The notes beneath the pieces were generated by a model. The model searched no databases, was not told the DNA's origin, and saw nothing but the letters and a program-made list of their open reading frames with translations. A DNA stretch of 61,091 bases. Origin: GCA-2725625 sp964574215 (GTDB lineage: Bacteria > Pseudomonadota > Alphaproteobacteria > Rhodospirillales > UBA2165). The stretch is taken from positions 1 through 61,091 of the forward strand of contig CAZNLR010000029.1 in assembly GCA_964574215.1 (NCBI GenBank), read 5' to 3'. A program made the position numbers and the translations under genes. This document shows positions 1 to 8,338 of this stretch, in pieces (position 1 is the stretch's first letter; each line of letters opens with the position of its first letter).

Positions 1-2
1 AA

Positions 3-638
3 AAAATAGCGGAGCGTATCTGTGTCCGGTTGAAGGTCGACTGTAAATTCCTTCTGCAACCGACCAGAAGAATGGTGAGGATGTCGGAGTCGGGGGAAGC
101 CAATGGACTATTTACCATGGCCAAAAACGAAAAGCGTCTCGCGACAATGTATTACAGCAAACCCTATGTTCGGACGGCTTACGGCTTTTTCGTTATGGAT
201 AAGGACCCTATTAAAATTACCGCGCCAAACGACTTGATGGGATACACCGTCGTGACTCTGGCACCTTCAAATATGTACAACACACTCAACCGAATCTTTA
301 CCAAGGAGTATCCCGGGACCGCGAAAATAGCGACGGAACTTTCCTTAAAGACTGTGTTCCGGATGCTATCCAGGGACCGTTTCGGAGATAAAAGCGCCGC
401 CTATTCCAACCGGGAAACCGGGCGCGATATTATTAAAAAGGAAAAGTTGAAAGGGCTCCGCTATGCCGGGACCCAAAGATCATTGCTGTATTACTTCGCC
501 TTTCCCAAAAAAGCGACCCAAGAAGCCTTCGTGAACGATTTTAACCGGGAACTGGTGGCGATGCATGGTAACGGCGACTTGGCGGCGATCCTCGCAGAAT
601 ACGGCATGGAAATGCCGTCCGTCGAGGATATGAAATAA
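3..638 (+). CDS. ABC-type amino-acid substrate-binding protein, family 3 (5' partial)
   Basis: The frame is open to the left edge of the window, so the gene begins outside it; the first TTG at 30 is internal, because the residues before it (ERICVRLKVDC) already match the usual family-3 binding-protein pattern. The visible 211 codons cover the second half of a periplasmic solute-binding fold: a segment of the type GEANGLFTMAKNEKR followed by YYSKPYVRTAYGFFV, then an ITAPNDLMGYTVV stretch that in this family follows the hinge. The closing part (FNRELVAMHGNGDLAAILAEYGM) is the usual C-terminal helix. Such proteins bind polar amino acids or similar small solutes for an ABC importer; no permease is in view, and many marine bacteria keep orphan copies. 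Family placement is solid, ligand unknown. Confidence 0.75.
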   Translation, partial: KIAERICVRLKVDCKFLLQPTRRMVRMSESGEANGLFTMAKNEKRLATMYYSKPYVRTAYGFFVMDKDPIKITAPNDLMGYTVVTLAPSNMYNTLNRIFTKEYPGTAKIATELSLKTVFRMLSRDRFGDKSAAYSNRETGRDIIKKEKLKGLRYAGTQRSLLYYFAFPKKATQEAFVNDFNRELVAMHGNGDLAAILAEYGMEMPSVEDMK

Positions 639-673
639 AAGACGAAATTTCGATTCTTTAAATCTCCATCCTC

Positions 674-1639
674 TTAGAGTTCAGCTATATATCTAATCAT
701 CCGATCTCGGGTTCTTGCGTCCGGCAGGCGACCGCGCCCGGCCCCCATATTTTGGCGCATATGATCGACCCTGGTGGTGGCTGGAATCGCACACGTGACG
801 GCGGGGTGGGAAATCACGAATTTCAAAAAGAACTGCGCCCAGTTGTCACAATCGATATCACGCGCCCACCTAGGCAGCGGTTTGCGCTCGTAACGGTCAA
901 ACAGACCACCCCGCCTGAAAGGCCGGTTGATGATGACCGCCAAGCCCCGTTCCCTGGCAAGAGGCAAAAGTCGGTTTTCCGCCTCCCGGTCGATAAAGTT
1001 GTAAGTGAATTGGACGAAGTCGATGGGCTGCGTTTGCATAATCTGTTCGAGGGTCCGATGCTTGCGCCCATGGGAGGTGGTGACGCCGATGAAGCGGACC
1101 CGGCCCGCCGCCTTCATGGCCAAAAGGGTCTTCATGTGGGTTTCCCAGTCGACCAGGTTGTGAATTTGCATGAGATCGAAACGGGGAATGCCCCACAAAC
1201 GGAGCGAATTTTTCATCTGCTCCACCCCTCGCCATTTGGTGGGAGTCCAGACTTTGGTGGCGGCGAACAAGTCTTGCCTGTTAGAGATGCGTTGTAGAAG
1301 CCGGCCGATCACCTTCTCGGAAGTTCCATACATGGGTGAGGAATCGATCATGCCGCCGCCTTCATCGAAAAAGGTCTGGACAACCCGTTGACGTTGACGC
1401 CACAGCGCCGGATTGTCGCCGACATCCATGGTCAGCCAAGAGCCCATGCCGATTACGGGAATGGAAACGTCGCTTCCCGCTATTCGCCTTTTGCGAATGG
1501 GAGTTGATGCGAGCGCCGTGTTTAGCGGCAAAACCGCCAGCGACATTCCTAAAGAGCACATTCCCGCCAAAACGGAGCGGCGGGTAAATATCTCATATAT
1601 GAAGTCGTGGTCTTCCGGTTTCATGGGAAATCCGGCCAT
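674..1639 (-). CDS. Tat-exported aldo/keto reductase
   Basis: The protein has a twin-arginine signal (FTRRSVLAG followed by a hydrophobic stretch ending ALASTP), so it is expected to act folded in the periplasm. The mature part is an aldo/keto reductase TIM barrel: MIDSSPMYGTSEK carries the catalytic Asp and Tyr, ATKVW the Lys and MQIHN the His of the usual tetrad. The frame runs on upstream to 1798, but the segment between is unlike a leader; ATG at 1639 has AAGGA 11 bases upstream and ATG at 1624 is the alternative, both keeping the Tat motif intact. It converges on the binding-protein gene before it. NAD(P)H is not normally available in the periplasm, so the electron donor and true activity are unclear. 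Confidence 0.8.
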   Translation of the reverse strand: MAGFPMKPEDHDFIYEIFTRRSVLAGMCSLGMSLAVLPLNTALASTPIRKRRIAGSDVSIPVIGMGSWLTMDVGDNPALWRQRQRVVQTFFDEGGGMIDSSPMYGTSEKVIGRLLQRISNRQDLFAATKVWTPTKWRGVEQMKNSLRLWGIPRFDLMQIHNLVDWETHMKTLLAMKAAGRVRFIGVTTSHGRKHRTLEQIMQTQPIDFVQFTYNFIDREAENRLLPLARERGLAVIINRPFRRGGLFDRYERKPLPRWARDIDCDNWAQFFLKFVISHPAVTCAIPATTRVDHMRQNMGAGRGRLPDARTRDRMIRYIAEL

Positions 1640-1875
1640 TATTTCTGCAATCCTTATTATGGACTTAAGGCCGATTCCCTCCAAATCAAAATACGGATAG
1701 TTCATCCATTGTCGACAACACTCTAGTATCCAGACGGCTGCGGCGTTAAGGTGTTGGCTGCGAAGAAAAATCGTGGACATGAACTGCTGTTCTCGCACGC
1801 CAAGGCGTGTCGCCCTCTATCGTTTCTCTTCCGGGATATCCATGGCTGAATTTCCGGTGGGAACTAGGGAAAAAG

Positions 1876-2688
1876 ATGAGCGTTAAAGTCAGTTCTTACG
1901 AGATCTATTTGTTTCAGAACGACAGCTGGGATTTGCAGGCGAAAGTCAGCGGCAAATCCCGCGAGGCCGCCATCGAAAAAGCACAGCTATTGATGGCGCA
2001 GGACCCGACCGCGCCCATCAAAATTATCGGCAAAAGCAGAAAAAAGGGGTCCGACGAGGTGCGTAAGCATGTCGTCTTTGAAAGCAAGCCCGAGAGCAAA
2101 AAGGCTAAAGGCAAATCCAAGCCGCCCAAAAAATCTAAAAAAAAGCCCAAAAAGAAATCTAAACCCAAAGATGAGTCTGAAACCAAAGTTGAAGCTGAAG
2201 CCGAAGCGGAAACGGGCGTCGAATCGACCGCGAGTAACATTTCTTCTTACGGAGACGAAGAGGTCGACAATAAAGAGAAGCCGGTAAAAAAATCAGCGAA
2301 GAAGTTCAAAAAGCCAAAACCGGTTAAAAAAGTGAAGCCGGTTAAAAAAGTCAAAAAAAGGAAAGCGCGAAAATCGATTTTGGATTCGGCGTTGCTGGAA
2401 CAAATCGGCATGGCCGTGTTTGCCGTATTTATGTTTATTCGCCGCTTTATCATACGGTTGCTGATTGACGGTGTAACGGCGGGGATCATCACCTGGGTGA
2501 TTGCCTTCGTCATTGCGCTATCTCCCGAACTGAGGGGCGTTATTGGCCGCGCCAACTACGACAATACACTGGTCGTCATATTCGTCGCCAGCCTCATCGT
2601 TTGTTTCGCCATCGATGAATATTTCAGGCGCGCTGTAAGGAAAAAACGCAAGGAATTTGAAGAAGCCCGCCGTCGAGCTGCTTCTTAG
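1876..2688 (+). CDS. Lysine-rich membrane protein of unknown function
   Basis: I do not recognise a named family. The start at 1876 is chosen over the upstream in-frame codon at 1807 because AGGGAAAAAG precedes it. Residues 1-70 form a small mixed domain (EIYLFQNDSWDLQAK, then KSREAAIEKAQLL); residues about 75-190 are low-complexity Lys/Pro/Glu with KPVKK-type repeats; the last 85 residues hold two or three hydrophobic segments (around AVFAVFMFI, GIITWVIAFVIAL and LVVIFVASLIVCF) and a basic tail. The layout, a soluble head, a charged linker and a membrane end, resembles the shorter protein at 14136-14462, whose head also begins EIY and is followed by a Lys-rich tail. The poly-Lys linker could contact nucleic acid or acidic surfaces, but that is a guess. 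Confidence 0.7.
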   Translation: MSVKVSSYEIYLFQNDSWDLQAKVSGKSREAAIEKAQLLMAQDPTAPIKIIGKSRKKGSDEVRKHVVFESKPESKKAKGKSKPPKKSKKKPKKKSKPKDESETKVEAEAEAETGVESTASNISSYGDEEVDNKEKPVKKSAKKFKKPKPVKKVKPVKKVKKRKARKSILDSALLEQIGMAVFAVFMFIRRFIIRLLIDGVTAGIITWVIAFVIALSPELRGVIGRANYDNTLVVIFVASLIVCFAIDEYFRRAVRKKRKEFEEARRRAAS

Positions 2689-2704
2689 CTGCGCGCGGCC
2701 ATTA

Positions 2705-4879
2705 TTAAGCCGATTCTTCCTTTTCCCAACTCGGGATGCTCACTTCGGGCCTTGGGCCGCCACTGGCCCGTCTGGCCAGAGCCTGCTCCACCGTTTCCGC
2801 GTTGGCCGCGATTTCCAGACCGAGCTTTCTATCGGTTGGGCTCGGTCCGCGCAAATCGGGCGGCGGCAAGGTTGAAGCCGGAAAATGGGCGATATGATCG
2901 GTCCCTTTGGTCTTTTTCTTGGGATCGATATAGGGCCGGTTGGCATCTTTGGCCAAGTCGACATGGTTCTCGGTATTATACTGATAGGATTTGTCGCCGA
3001 TGACTTCCAGATCCAGCCACCATTTCTTTTCATCCACCGGATTGCCGTTGCCCAAAACGTCATCGAGCCAAATGGCGATGGGTGCCAGAACCGGTTTCAG
3101 CCACATGGCGTTGATGCCGAGCCAGCTTCCCACCCGGTGCAAAATCGGGCCATCCAGGGTGGTGTCTTTACTCAACGGGCAGACTTTGATGCAGCGCCCG
3201 CAGGCGGACCCCTTCATGTTGGTGGCGCGGTACATGGTGCAGCGTTCGCTGTCGGGCTTCCAGGTCTCGTAGCCGTTAAAGATGACTTTGTCACCGTAGG
3301 GCAGGGCCGAACACGGGCACTCCCGGGCGCATTTGTCACACAGGGTGCAGAATCTCTGGACCCCGAAATCGATGGGTTTGTCCGGCGTCAGCGGCATATC
3401 GGTGGTCAGGACCGCCGTCTTGAAGCGCATGCCCAGGAACGGGTTGATGGCGCTTTCGCCAATGCGGCTTTGTTCGCCCAAGCCGGTTTGCAGAACCAAT
3501 GGCACATGGAGGACGTCGCTGTCCAAATTGGTATGCGCCCGCGCCGGGTATCCCAATTGCCGAATATGTTCAGCCATGACGCCGACCACCTCGGCGCCCC
3601 GCAGATAGGCCCGCATGGATTGGGAGCCCGAGATCCAGTCATTGCCGGTGCCGCCGAGGAAAGTTTCGTACCCCTGATCGATCAGCACCACCAGGGCGTA
3701 TTTGTGATAGGGCTCGATCGGTTGACCCCGCTTATCGTGGGAATACCAGCAATAGTCGGGAATTTCACAAACGCCTGTCACGGAGGAGCCGAGAAAATGG
3801 CTGAGCGCCTTCAACGCCTTGGAATTGTCGGTCGAGTTGTCAGAGCCGGCGGCGGTTTTTGAAGCGGTCTGGCCGTCCTGGAAGGGTTTGAAGGCCCAAC
3901 TGGGACGCATCAGTCCCTGGGACACAGGATGTTTCTGCGACCAGCGGGCAGCTTCCCCCCGGGCTTTGGCGCTGAGATCGCCGAAAGCATTCCGCAAATA
4001 CATATTGGCCCGGCTGGGTACCCGGGGAACCTCGTCTTCAAAAATTTCCGTGGTCACACGGTTGACGCGTTTCAAAGTTTCCACCGGATAAGGACCCAGG
4101 TGAGACGGCCGGTTGGCGCGGCGTTGCCGTTCGCGCCCGGAAACTGCGCCCGACAGTCCCCAATGATAGTTGAAATCCTTGCCGTCGCGGGCGGAAGCGT
4201 GCAGGGGTTGGTCAACTTGCAGTTCATAGTCGGTGGTGATTACCGCCAATGCAAACCGGTCGCCGAGATAGGGGTTTACCAAGCCGACGCCGTTCCTGAT
4301 CGCCAGCCCGGAGAGGACGGCGAGTTTATTCAAATCGATATCGGTTGCGTCCGTCCAGTGAACGCGGCTGGCATACCCCATGCAGGAAATCTGGCCGCTC
4401 AGATCCGTGGCGATTTCGGCGGCACGCAAGGTGGCCAGCAAATGCTCATTGCCGTCGACCCAGTCGGCTGCATTGTTGTCGGCATCGATGGGATTGGAAA
4501 ATTCCACCAGCACCACCACGGCATGAGAGTGGCCGGATGCGGCGTTTTGTAGCCAGGCATTTTCGGGCAGTTCACAGATGCCGATTTGTGACGCATCGAG
4601 GAAAAAACCAGCGCCTTTGATGTCGCGGACGCGCCGGGCCAGATCGTCCGGTACCGGCGCCTTACGGGAAAACGGTTCCGGTTCGCGTAACTCCTTCAAT
4701 ACGTCCAAATGAACATTGGTGGCCGTGACAAGATGCTGATGGCTGCCGACTGGCATGGACGTTNNNNNNNNNNGCGGGCGGGTGGCTTCCTCAGATATAA
4801 CCGAAAGGTCTTTCCGCAACCGTTCCAGGGGATAGGGGCCTAATTCGACAGGTCGTTTTTTGCGCTTAGAACTCAACAT
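2705..4879 (-). CDS. Cytosolic (NpRdhA-type) reductive dehalogenase with duplicated core
   Basis: Residues about 500-570 carry two 4Fe-4S ligand sets: C511-C514-C517-C521-P, and C547 with C560-C563-C567-P, as in cobalamin-dependent reductive dehalogenases. No Tat signal and no membrane segment are present, so it is cytosolic. At about 724 residues it has the size of the catabolic enzyme NpRdhA rather than the shorter exported respiratory enzymes, and it has no C-terminal flavin/ferredoxin reductase like that of BhbA. The two halves are visibly homologous: GPYP at 14 and 262, GICELPENAW at 100 and GVCEIPDYCW at 369, NPYLGDRF at 202 and NPFLGMRF at 479; only the second half has iron-sulfur cysteines. 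A 10-N gap lies near residue 36, and the flanking frame is consistent across it. Family members remove halogen from aryl halides such as halophenols; substrate here is unknown. A MarR gene is divergent. Confidence 0.88.
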   Translation of the reverse strand: MLSSKRKKRPVELGPYPLERLRKDLSVISEEATRPXXXXTSMPVGSHQHLVTATNVHLDVLKELREPEPFSRKAPVPDDLARRVRDIKGAGFFLDASQIGICELPENAWLQNAASGHSHAVVVLVEFSNPIDADNNAADWVDGNEHLLATLRAAEIATDLSGQISCMGYASRVHWTDATDIDLNKLAVLSGLAIRNGVGLVNPYLGDRFALAVITTDYELQVDQPLHASARDGKDFNYHWGLSGAVSGRERQRRANRPSHLGPYPVETLKRVNRVTTEIFEDEVPRVPSRANMYLRNAFGDLSAKARGEAARWSQKHPVSQGLMRPSWAFKPFQDGQTASKTAAGSDNSTDNSKALKALSHFLGSSVTGVCEIPDYCWYSHDKRGQPIEPYHKYALVVLIDQGYETFLGGTGNDWISGSQSMRAYLRGAEVVGVMAEHIRQLGYPARAHTNLDSDVLHVPLVLQTGLGEQSRIGESAINPFLGMRFKTAVLTTDMPLTPDKPIDFGVQRFCTLCDKCARECPCSALPYGDKVIFNGYETWKPDSERCTMYRATNMKGSACGRCIKVCPLSKDTTLDGPILHRVGSWLGINAMWLKPVLAPIAIWLDDVLGNGNPVDEKKWWLDLEVIGDKSYQYNTENHVDLAKDANRPYIDPKKKTKGTDHIAHFPASTLPPPDLRGPSPTDRKLGLEIAANAETVEQALARRASGGPRPEVSIPSWEKEESA
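4764..4773. other. Assembly gap (10 N) inside the dehalogenase gene
   Basis: Ten N replace about four codons near the N-terminus of the dehalogenase. Comparison with the second half of the same protein, which has a matching segment after GPYP, suggests that little sequence is missing. Confidence 0.95.
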
Positions 4880-4937
4880 GGGATTTCCTCATCTCAGCAT
4901 CAAGAAGGCCGATATTGCCCGACCGAAGATATAATGT

Positions 4938-4949
4938 TATCATATGATA
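4938..4949. promoter_or_regulatory. Perfect 12-bp palindrome, probable MarR operator
   Basis: TATCATATGATA is a perfect palindrome in the 119-bp space between the divergent dehalogenase and MarR genes. It covers the -35 position of a possible extended -10 promoter reading toward the MarR gene (TGC-TATAAG at 4958-4966). MarR dimers usually bind short AT-rich palindromes of this kind and often control a divergent neighbour as well as themselves. The assignment is inferred from position and symmetry. Confidence 0.5.
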
Positions 4950-4998
4950 TTAATTTATGCTATAAGAAAATGAACAATTTTTATTGGGGGTCTGTTTT

Positions 4999-5463
4999 AT
5001 GACTGGCGAAACACAATTATCAGCGGCGCAGCCGGGTCCTGACGATCACGTGCTGACCCTGTGCCACATGCTGGCCAACCGCATCGGCAGAGCCTTCGTT
5101 AATGAAATGGAAGCCCACCAGGTCACCGTGGCCGAATGGCGGGTGCTGTTGACTCTGGCCATGCACGATGTGGCGTCGGGTCAGGAAATCACCGGCCGTT
5201 GGGCCATGGACAAGATGGCCATCAACCGCGCCATCGCTAGCTTGGAACAGCGGGGTCTAATCGAAAAAAGAAAAAACAACCAAGACCGCCGGGTGACCGA
5301 TCTTCTCCTGACTGAGACAGGCCAAGCGCTCTACGATAAACTCCTGCCCATGGCCAACCAGCGCTACCGCGACCTCATGGCCGGCCTGGACAAGAAGGAG
5401 GAAAAAAACCTCCGGCAGGTGCTGACCAAACTGATCCTCCATGCCGATGGGATACTGGATTAG
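4999..5463 (+). CDS. MarR-family transcriptional regulator
   Basis: A 154-residue winged-helix protein. ATG at 4999 follows GGGGGT and is preferred to the TTG at 4984. The recognition helix region reads WAMDKMAINRAIASLEQRGLIEKRKNNQDRR with the wing DRRVTDLLLTETG, typical of MarR. It is divergent from the reductive dehalogenase, with a palindromic site between. MarR-type regulators control many reductive dehalogenase genes, so ligand-relieved repression by a halogenated phenol or acid is the simplest reading; the ligand cannot be told from sequence. Confidence 0.9.
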   Translation: MTGETQLSAAQPGPDDHVLTLCHMLANRIGRAFVNEMEAHQVTVAEWRVLLTLAMHDVASGQEITGRWAMDKMAINRAIASLEQRGLIEKRKNNQDRRVTDLLLTETGQALYDKLLPMANQRYRDLMAGLDKKEEKNLRQVLTKLILHADGILD

Positions 5464-5611
5464 GAAAATTTTACCCCTTCCGGAAAACCAACCCCTAGCC
5501 CCGCCATAGCCCACGTGTAGAAATAAGTAGTTAAAATGTGATCCATAACACAGCTGGATTACAAACATTCGTGTATATATAATCGTTGTTTATCTTCATG
5601 CGGGTATTTTG

Positions 5612-6217
5612 ATGCGATTTTTGTTGATTTTCTTGGTGTTCCTCGTGATCTCAAATCCCGTTCAGGCAGAAGGGCCAACGGACGAAAAGCCGGTCTCGAC
5701 CAAGAAGCAAATGGTCTGGGATGAGCAGCGGTTTGATAAATATTTACCGTTTGATTTATTCTCTCTTGCCGAGAAAGTATTGCTCGGAATCAAGTATGAG
5801 CGAAATTCAAAATTAGCCGAACGTATGTTCCAAATGAGTTACCGCAAAGATCCGACTTTGGCCTGGCTGATCGGAATTACCTATCAAAATAGACTTGTGG
5901 ATTTAGCCGGCGCCGTTCCCTGGTTTTTAAAAGCCGTCTCTGATGGCGATGAAAAGGGGAAGAAATCATTGGGTCGCATCTTCTGGACGATCAGTAATCA
6001 AATTTCCGACCATTCGACGATGAAAAATTCGATCTCTGAAGAATCCCTAGCTTGGCTAATGGCTTCCGCGCAAATGGGCATCGAAAGGGCGATCATTGAG
6101 TTAGATGCATTATATTACCTCACGGAACCAAAAACTATTTCATCGTCAAAAGATATTGCAAATAAAATAGTCGACAATCCTGTTCAATATATTTCAGAAA
6201 TCGATAAGAAAAAATAG
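5612..6217 (+). CDS. Small exported protein with Sel1/TPR-like helices
   Basis: ATG at 5612 starts a classical signal peptide (RFLLIFLVFLVI, cleavage expected after NPVQA). The mature 180 residues are mostly helical with two segments of the Sel1/TPR type: a pair around AERMFQMSYRKDPTLAWLIGI and LAGAVPWFLKAVSDGDEKGKKSLG. The repeats are too degenerate for a firm domain call. TATAAT at 5578-5583 may be the -10 of its promoter. It is flanked by a MarR gene and a convergent phage-type gene and shows no functional link to either. Function unknown. Confidence 0.6.
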   Translation: MRFLLIFLVFLVISNPVQAEGPTDEKPVSTKKQMVWDEQRFDKYLPFDLFSLAEKVLLGIKYERNSKLAERMFQMSYRKDPTLAWLIGITYQNRLVDLAGAVPWFLKAVSDGDEKGKKSLGRIFWTISNQISDHSTMKNSISEESLAWLMASAQMGIERAIIELDALYYLTEPKTISSSKDIANKIVDNPVQYISEIDKKK

Positions 6218-6362
6218 ATTGTCATATAAAAAGGGATATTCAAAACTATGAAATGCTAATTACTTTGGATGGAAAAAATTGGCTCGAATATTGTGAGTAT
6301 AATTTGAGTGCCACAATTTTAATTAACATTTCCCCTCTATTGGATCTAAATAGTGTAAAAAA

Positions 6363-6890
6363 TTATTTTCTATTCCATTTGCAATCTGCGAGTTGGTCCT
6401 CAAGTTTTTTTAGTTGATTAACGAGTCTCGTTCCCAACGCGGTATCGATTGCATTGCCGTAATCATCTCGATTTTCTCTTAAACTTTCCCTTACATCGTC
6501 TATTTCATCCTGAATCCACTGACATTTCTCTGGAATTATTTCTAACGGTGGTTGGTCATCAGACGGCGGTTTCGGCAATCGATTGTCACCGGGTCGGCCG
6601 ACCATCGGTCTGACATACGGGTTCCTAGTTAGCTTTTGTAATTCCTTATTTATCGCCGTCTCGGTTTCCCCGTTGGGGTTCATGATGCGGTCCTGGTAGA
6701 GTTTTTTCTCTTTTTGAAATTTGCCGATCTCCTGAAACATCTGTTCGTCCGGATAGGGGGTGAGGCCATACTTCGGGATATCGTACCGGCCCAGTTGATT
6801 GAGTGCTATTTTGGTGTTGATAGTATCTTCCTCGGCCACAGGTCGGTCGGAACCGACGCTGTCGGCGAGGCTAAGTTGTCTGATGAACAT
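6363..6890 (-). CDS. Phage-type peptidoglycan-binding-like protein
   Basis: The first 90 residues (TKIALNQLGRYDIP, KYGLTPYPDEQMFQEIGKFQ, then NGETETAINKEL) match, nearly motif by motif, the gene at 53019 in the phage island (VKRALLKLGYYRIP, DYGLTPYSDDAMFDGVKRFQ, YDTETALAQAL). That layout is a peptidoglycan-binding-1-like helix bundle with the final TETA segment. The last 60 residues are different, charged and probably coiled (CQWIQDEIDDVRESLRENRDDYG). AGGAG stands before ATG at 6890, and a 23-bp palindrome lies just upstream. No other phage gene is adjacent, so this is either a stray paralogue or a remnant of another element. Confidence 0.65.
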   Translation of the reverse strand: MFIRQLSLADSVGSDRPVAEEDTINTKIALNQLGRYDIPKYGLTPYPDEQMFQEIGKFQKEKKLYQDRIMNPNGETETAINKELQKLTRNPYVRPMVGRPGDNRLPKPPSDDQPPLEIIPEKCQWIQDEIDDVRESLRENRDDYGNAIDTALGTRLVNQLKKLEDQLADCKWNRK

Positions 6891-7231
6891 GTATTAACTC
6901 CTTCTAAATTAGAAATATTTTCTAATTTTTAGCCGAAAATTATTTGGTGGTATTATATGATGTTATCGAGAAATACTGGATAAAATAAATTTCTGGAAGC
7001 GTATCTTATAGCGTAAATATACTCATAAAGTCAAGAACAAAATAATTTAATTCCATTTTTTCATTTTAAAACTTAATAGTAAAGACGCGGGGAACACGTA
7101 GCGTGCTTAGTTCCTTTGGCGTATCCCCGAGCTTGGCATCCGGACCTATCCCAGTTGCCCCCGTCTTGACCCTGGCGGCTTTCTTGCCTACCAATAATTC
7201 AGAATAGAACAATTCAAAATAGGGGAGCATC
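6891..7231. other. Divergent intergenic region, 341 bp
   Basis: AT-rich spacer between the peptidoglycan-binding-like gene and adhC. It holds the 23-bp palindrome at 6906-6928 and the adhC ribosome binding site AGGGGAG at 7221-7227. The stretch 7085-7200 is richer in GC than the rest and has a short open frame on the minus strand that I could not support as a gene. No RNA gene was recognised. Confidence 0.6.
6906..6928. repeat. 23-bp perfect inverted repeat before the 6363-6890 gene
   Basis: AAATTAGAAA and its exact complement TTTCTAATTT are separated by TAT. The repeat lies 16 bases upstream of the ATG, directly before the ribosome binding site, so it could be an operator or a 5' leader hairpin. 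There is no long T run, so a terminator is unlikely. Confidence 0.55.
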
Positions 7232-8338
7232 ATGGAGAGTAAAGCCGCCGTCGCCTTTAAAGCGGGAGACCCGCTGGAAATCGAAACCGTTCAGTTGGAA
7301 GGTCCTCAGGAAGGGGAGGTTCTGGTCGAGATCAAGGCCACGGGGGTCTGCCACACCGACGCCTTTACCCTGTCCGGCGAGGACCCGGAGGGGATTTTTC
7401 CGGCCATCCTGGGCCATGAAGGGGCCGGGGTGGTGGTGGAAACTGGACCCGGCGTCAAATCGCTATCCGAAGGCGACCATGTGATACCGCTTTACACGCC
7501 CGAATGCCGGGAGTGCGATTATTGCCGGTCGGGCAAGACCAATCTTTGCCAGTCCATCCGGGTGACCCAGGGCCAGGGCCTGATGCCCGACGGCACCAGC
7601 CGGTTTTCATTGGGTGGCGATCAGGTGTTTCACTATATGGGGACGTCGACCTTTTCCAACTTTACGGTGGTGCCGGAAATCGCCCTGGCCAAAATCCGCC
7701 AGGACGCGCCCTTCGACAAAGTCTGCTATATCGGTTGCGGTGTCACCACCGGCATCGGCGCGGTGATCAACACGGCCAAGGTGGAGCCGGGCGCCAACGT
7801 GGTGGTGTTCGGTCTAGGCGGCATCGGCCTAAACGTTATTCAGGGGGCGCGGTTGGTGGGGGCCGACAAGATCGTCGGCGTCGATATCAATCCTGGCCGG
7901 AAAGAGTTGGCGACTAAGTTCGGCATGACCGATTTCATCAACCCCACCGAAGTGGACGATATCGTCGAGGCGGTGGTCGATCTGACCGATGGCGGCGCCG
8001 ATTACAGTTTCGAATGTATCGGCAACGTGGATGTGATGCGCAACGCCCTGGAATGCTGCCACAAGGGCTGGGGCGAAAGCGTCATCATTGGGGTTGCCGG
8101 GGCCGGCCAGGAAATATCCACCCGGCCGTTCCAGCTGGTGACCGGCCGGGTCTGGCGGGGTACGGCCTTCGGCGGCGCCAAGGGCCGCACCGATGTGCCC
8201 AAGATCGTCGACTGGTATATGGACGGCAAGATCAATATCGACGATTTGATCACCCACACCATGCCGCTGGCCGACATCAACGACGCCTTTCATTTGATGC
8301 ACGAAGGAGAATCGATCCGCAGCGTGGTGACGTTCTAA
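7232..8338 (+). CDS. adhC: S-(hydroxymethyl)glutathione dehydrogenase, class III alcohol dehydrogenase
   Basis: A 368-residue, full-length class III zinc alcohol dehydrogenase. It oxidises S-hydroxymethylglutathione (formed from formaldehyde and glutathione) to S-formylglutathione with NAD, and can reduce S-nitrosoglutathione. The sequence shows the catalytic zinc Cys in ATGVCHTDAFTLSG, the His in GHEGAGVV, the structural zinc ligands in ECRECDYCRSGKTNLC, and the nucleotide-binding FGLGGIGLNVIQGA. Start ATG has AGGGGAG upstream. No S-formylglutathione hydrolase is next to it, and the following cytochrome c gene is convergent. Identification is secure. Confidence 0.95.
   Translation: MESKAAVAFKAGDPLEIETVQLEGPQEGEVLVEIKATGVCHTDAFTLSGEDPEGIFPAILGHEGAGVVVETGPGVKSLSEGDHVIPLYTPECRECDYCRSGKTNLCQSIRVTQGQGLMPDGTSRFSLGGDQVFHYMGTSTFSNFTVVPEIALAKIRQDAPFDKVCYIGCGVTTGIGAVINTAKVEPGANVVVFGLGGIGLNVIQGARLVGADKIVGVDINPGRKELATKFGMTDFINPTEVDDIVEAVVDLTDGGADYSFECIGNVDVMRNALECCHKGWGESVIIGVAGAGQEISTRPFQLVTGRVWRGTAFGGAKGRTDVPKIVDWYMDGKINIDDLITHTMPLADINDAFHLMHEGESIRSVVTF

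Noticed and set aside
643..652. Palindrome CGAAATTTCG after the first gene as a terminator
   Set aside because: The dyad has no GC-rich stem or T run of useful length; too weak to call.
7066..7233. Minus-strand open frame of about 55 codons opposite the adhC leader, with protein-like composition (DAKLGDTPKELSTL)
   Set aside because: Starts across the adhC ribosome site, has no ribosome site of its own and matches no family I know.
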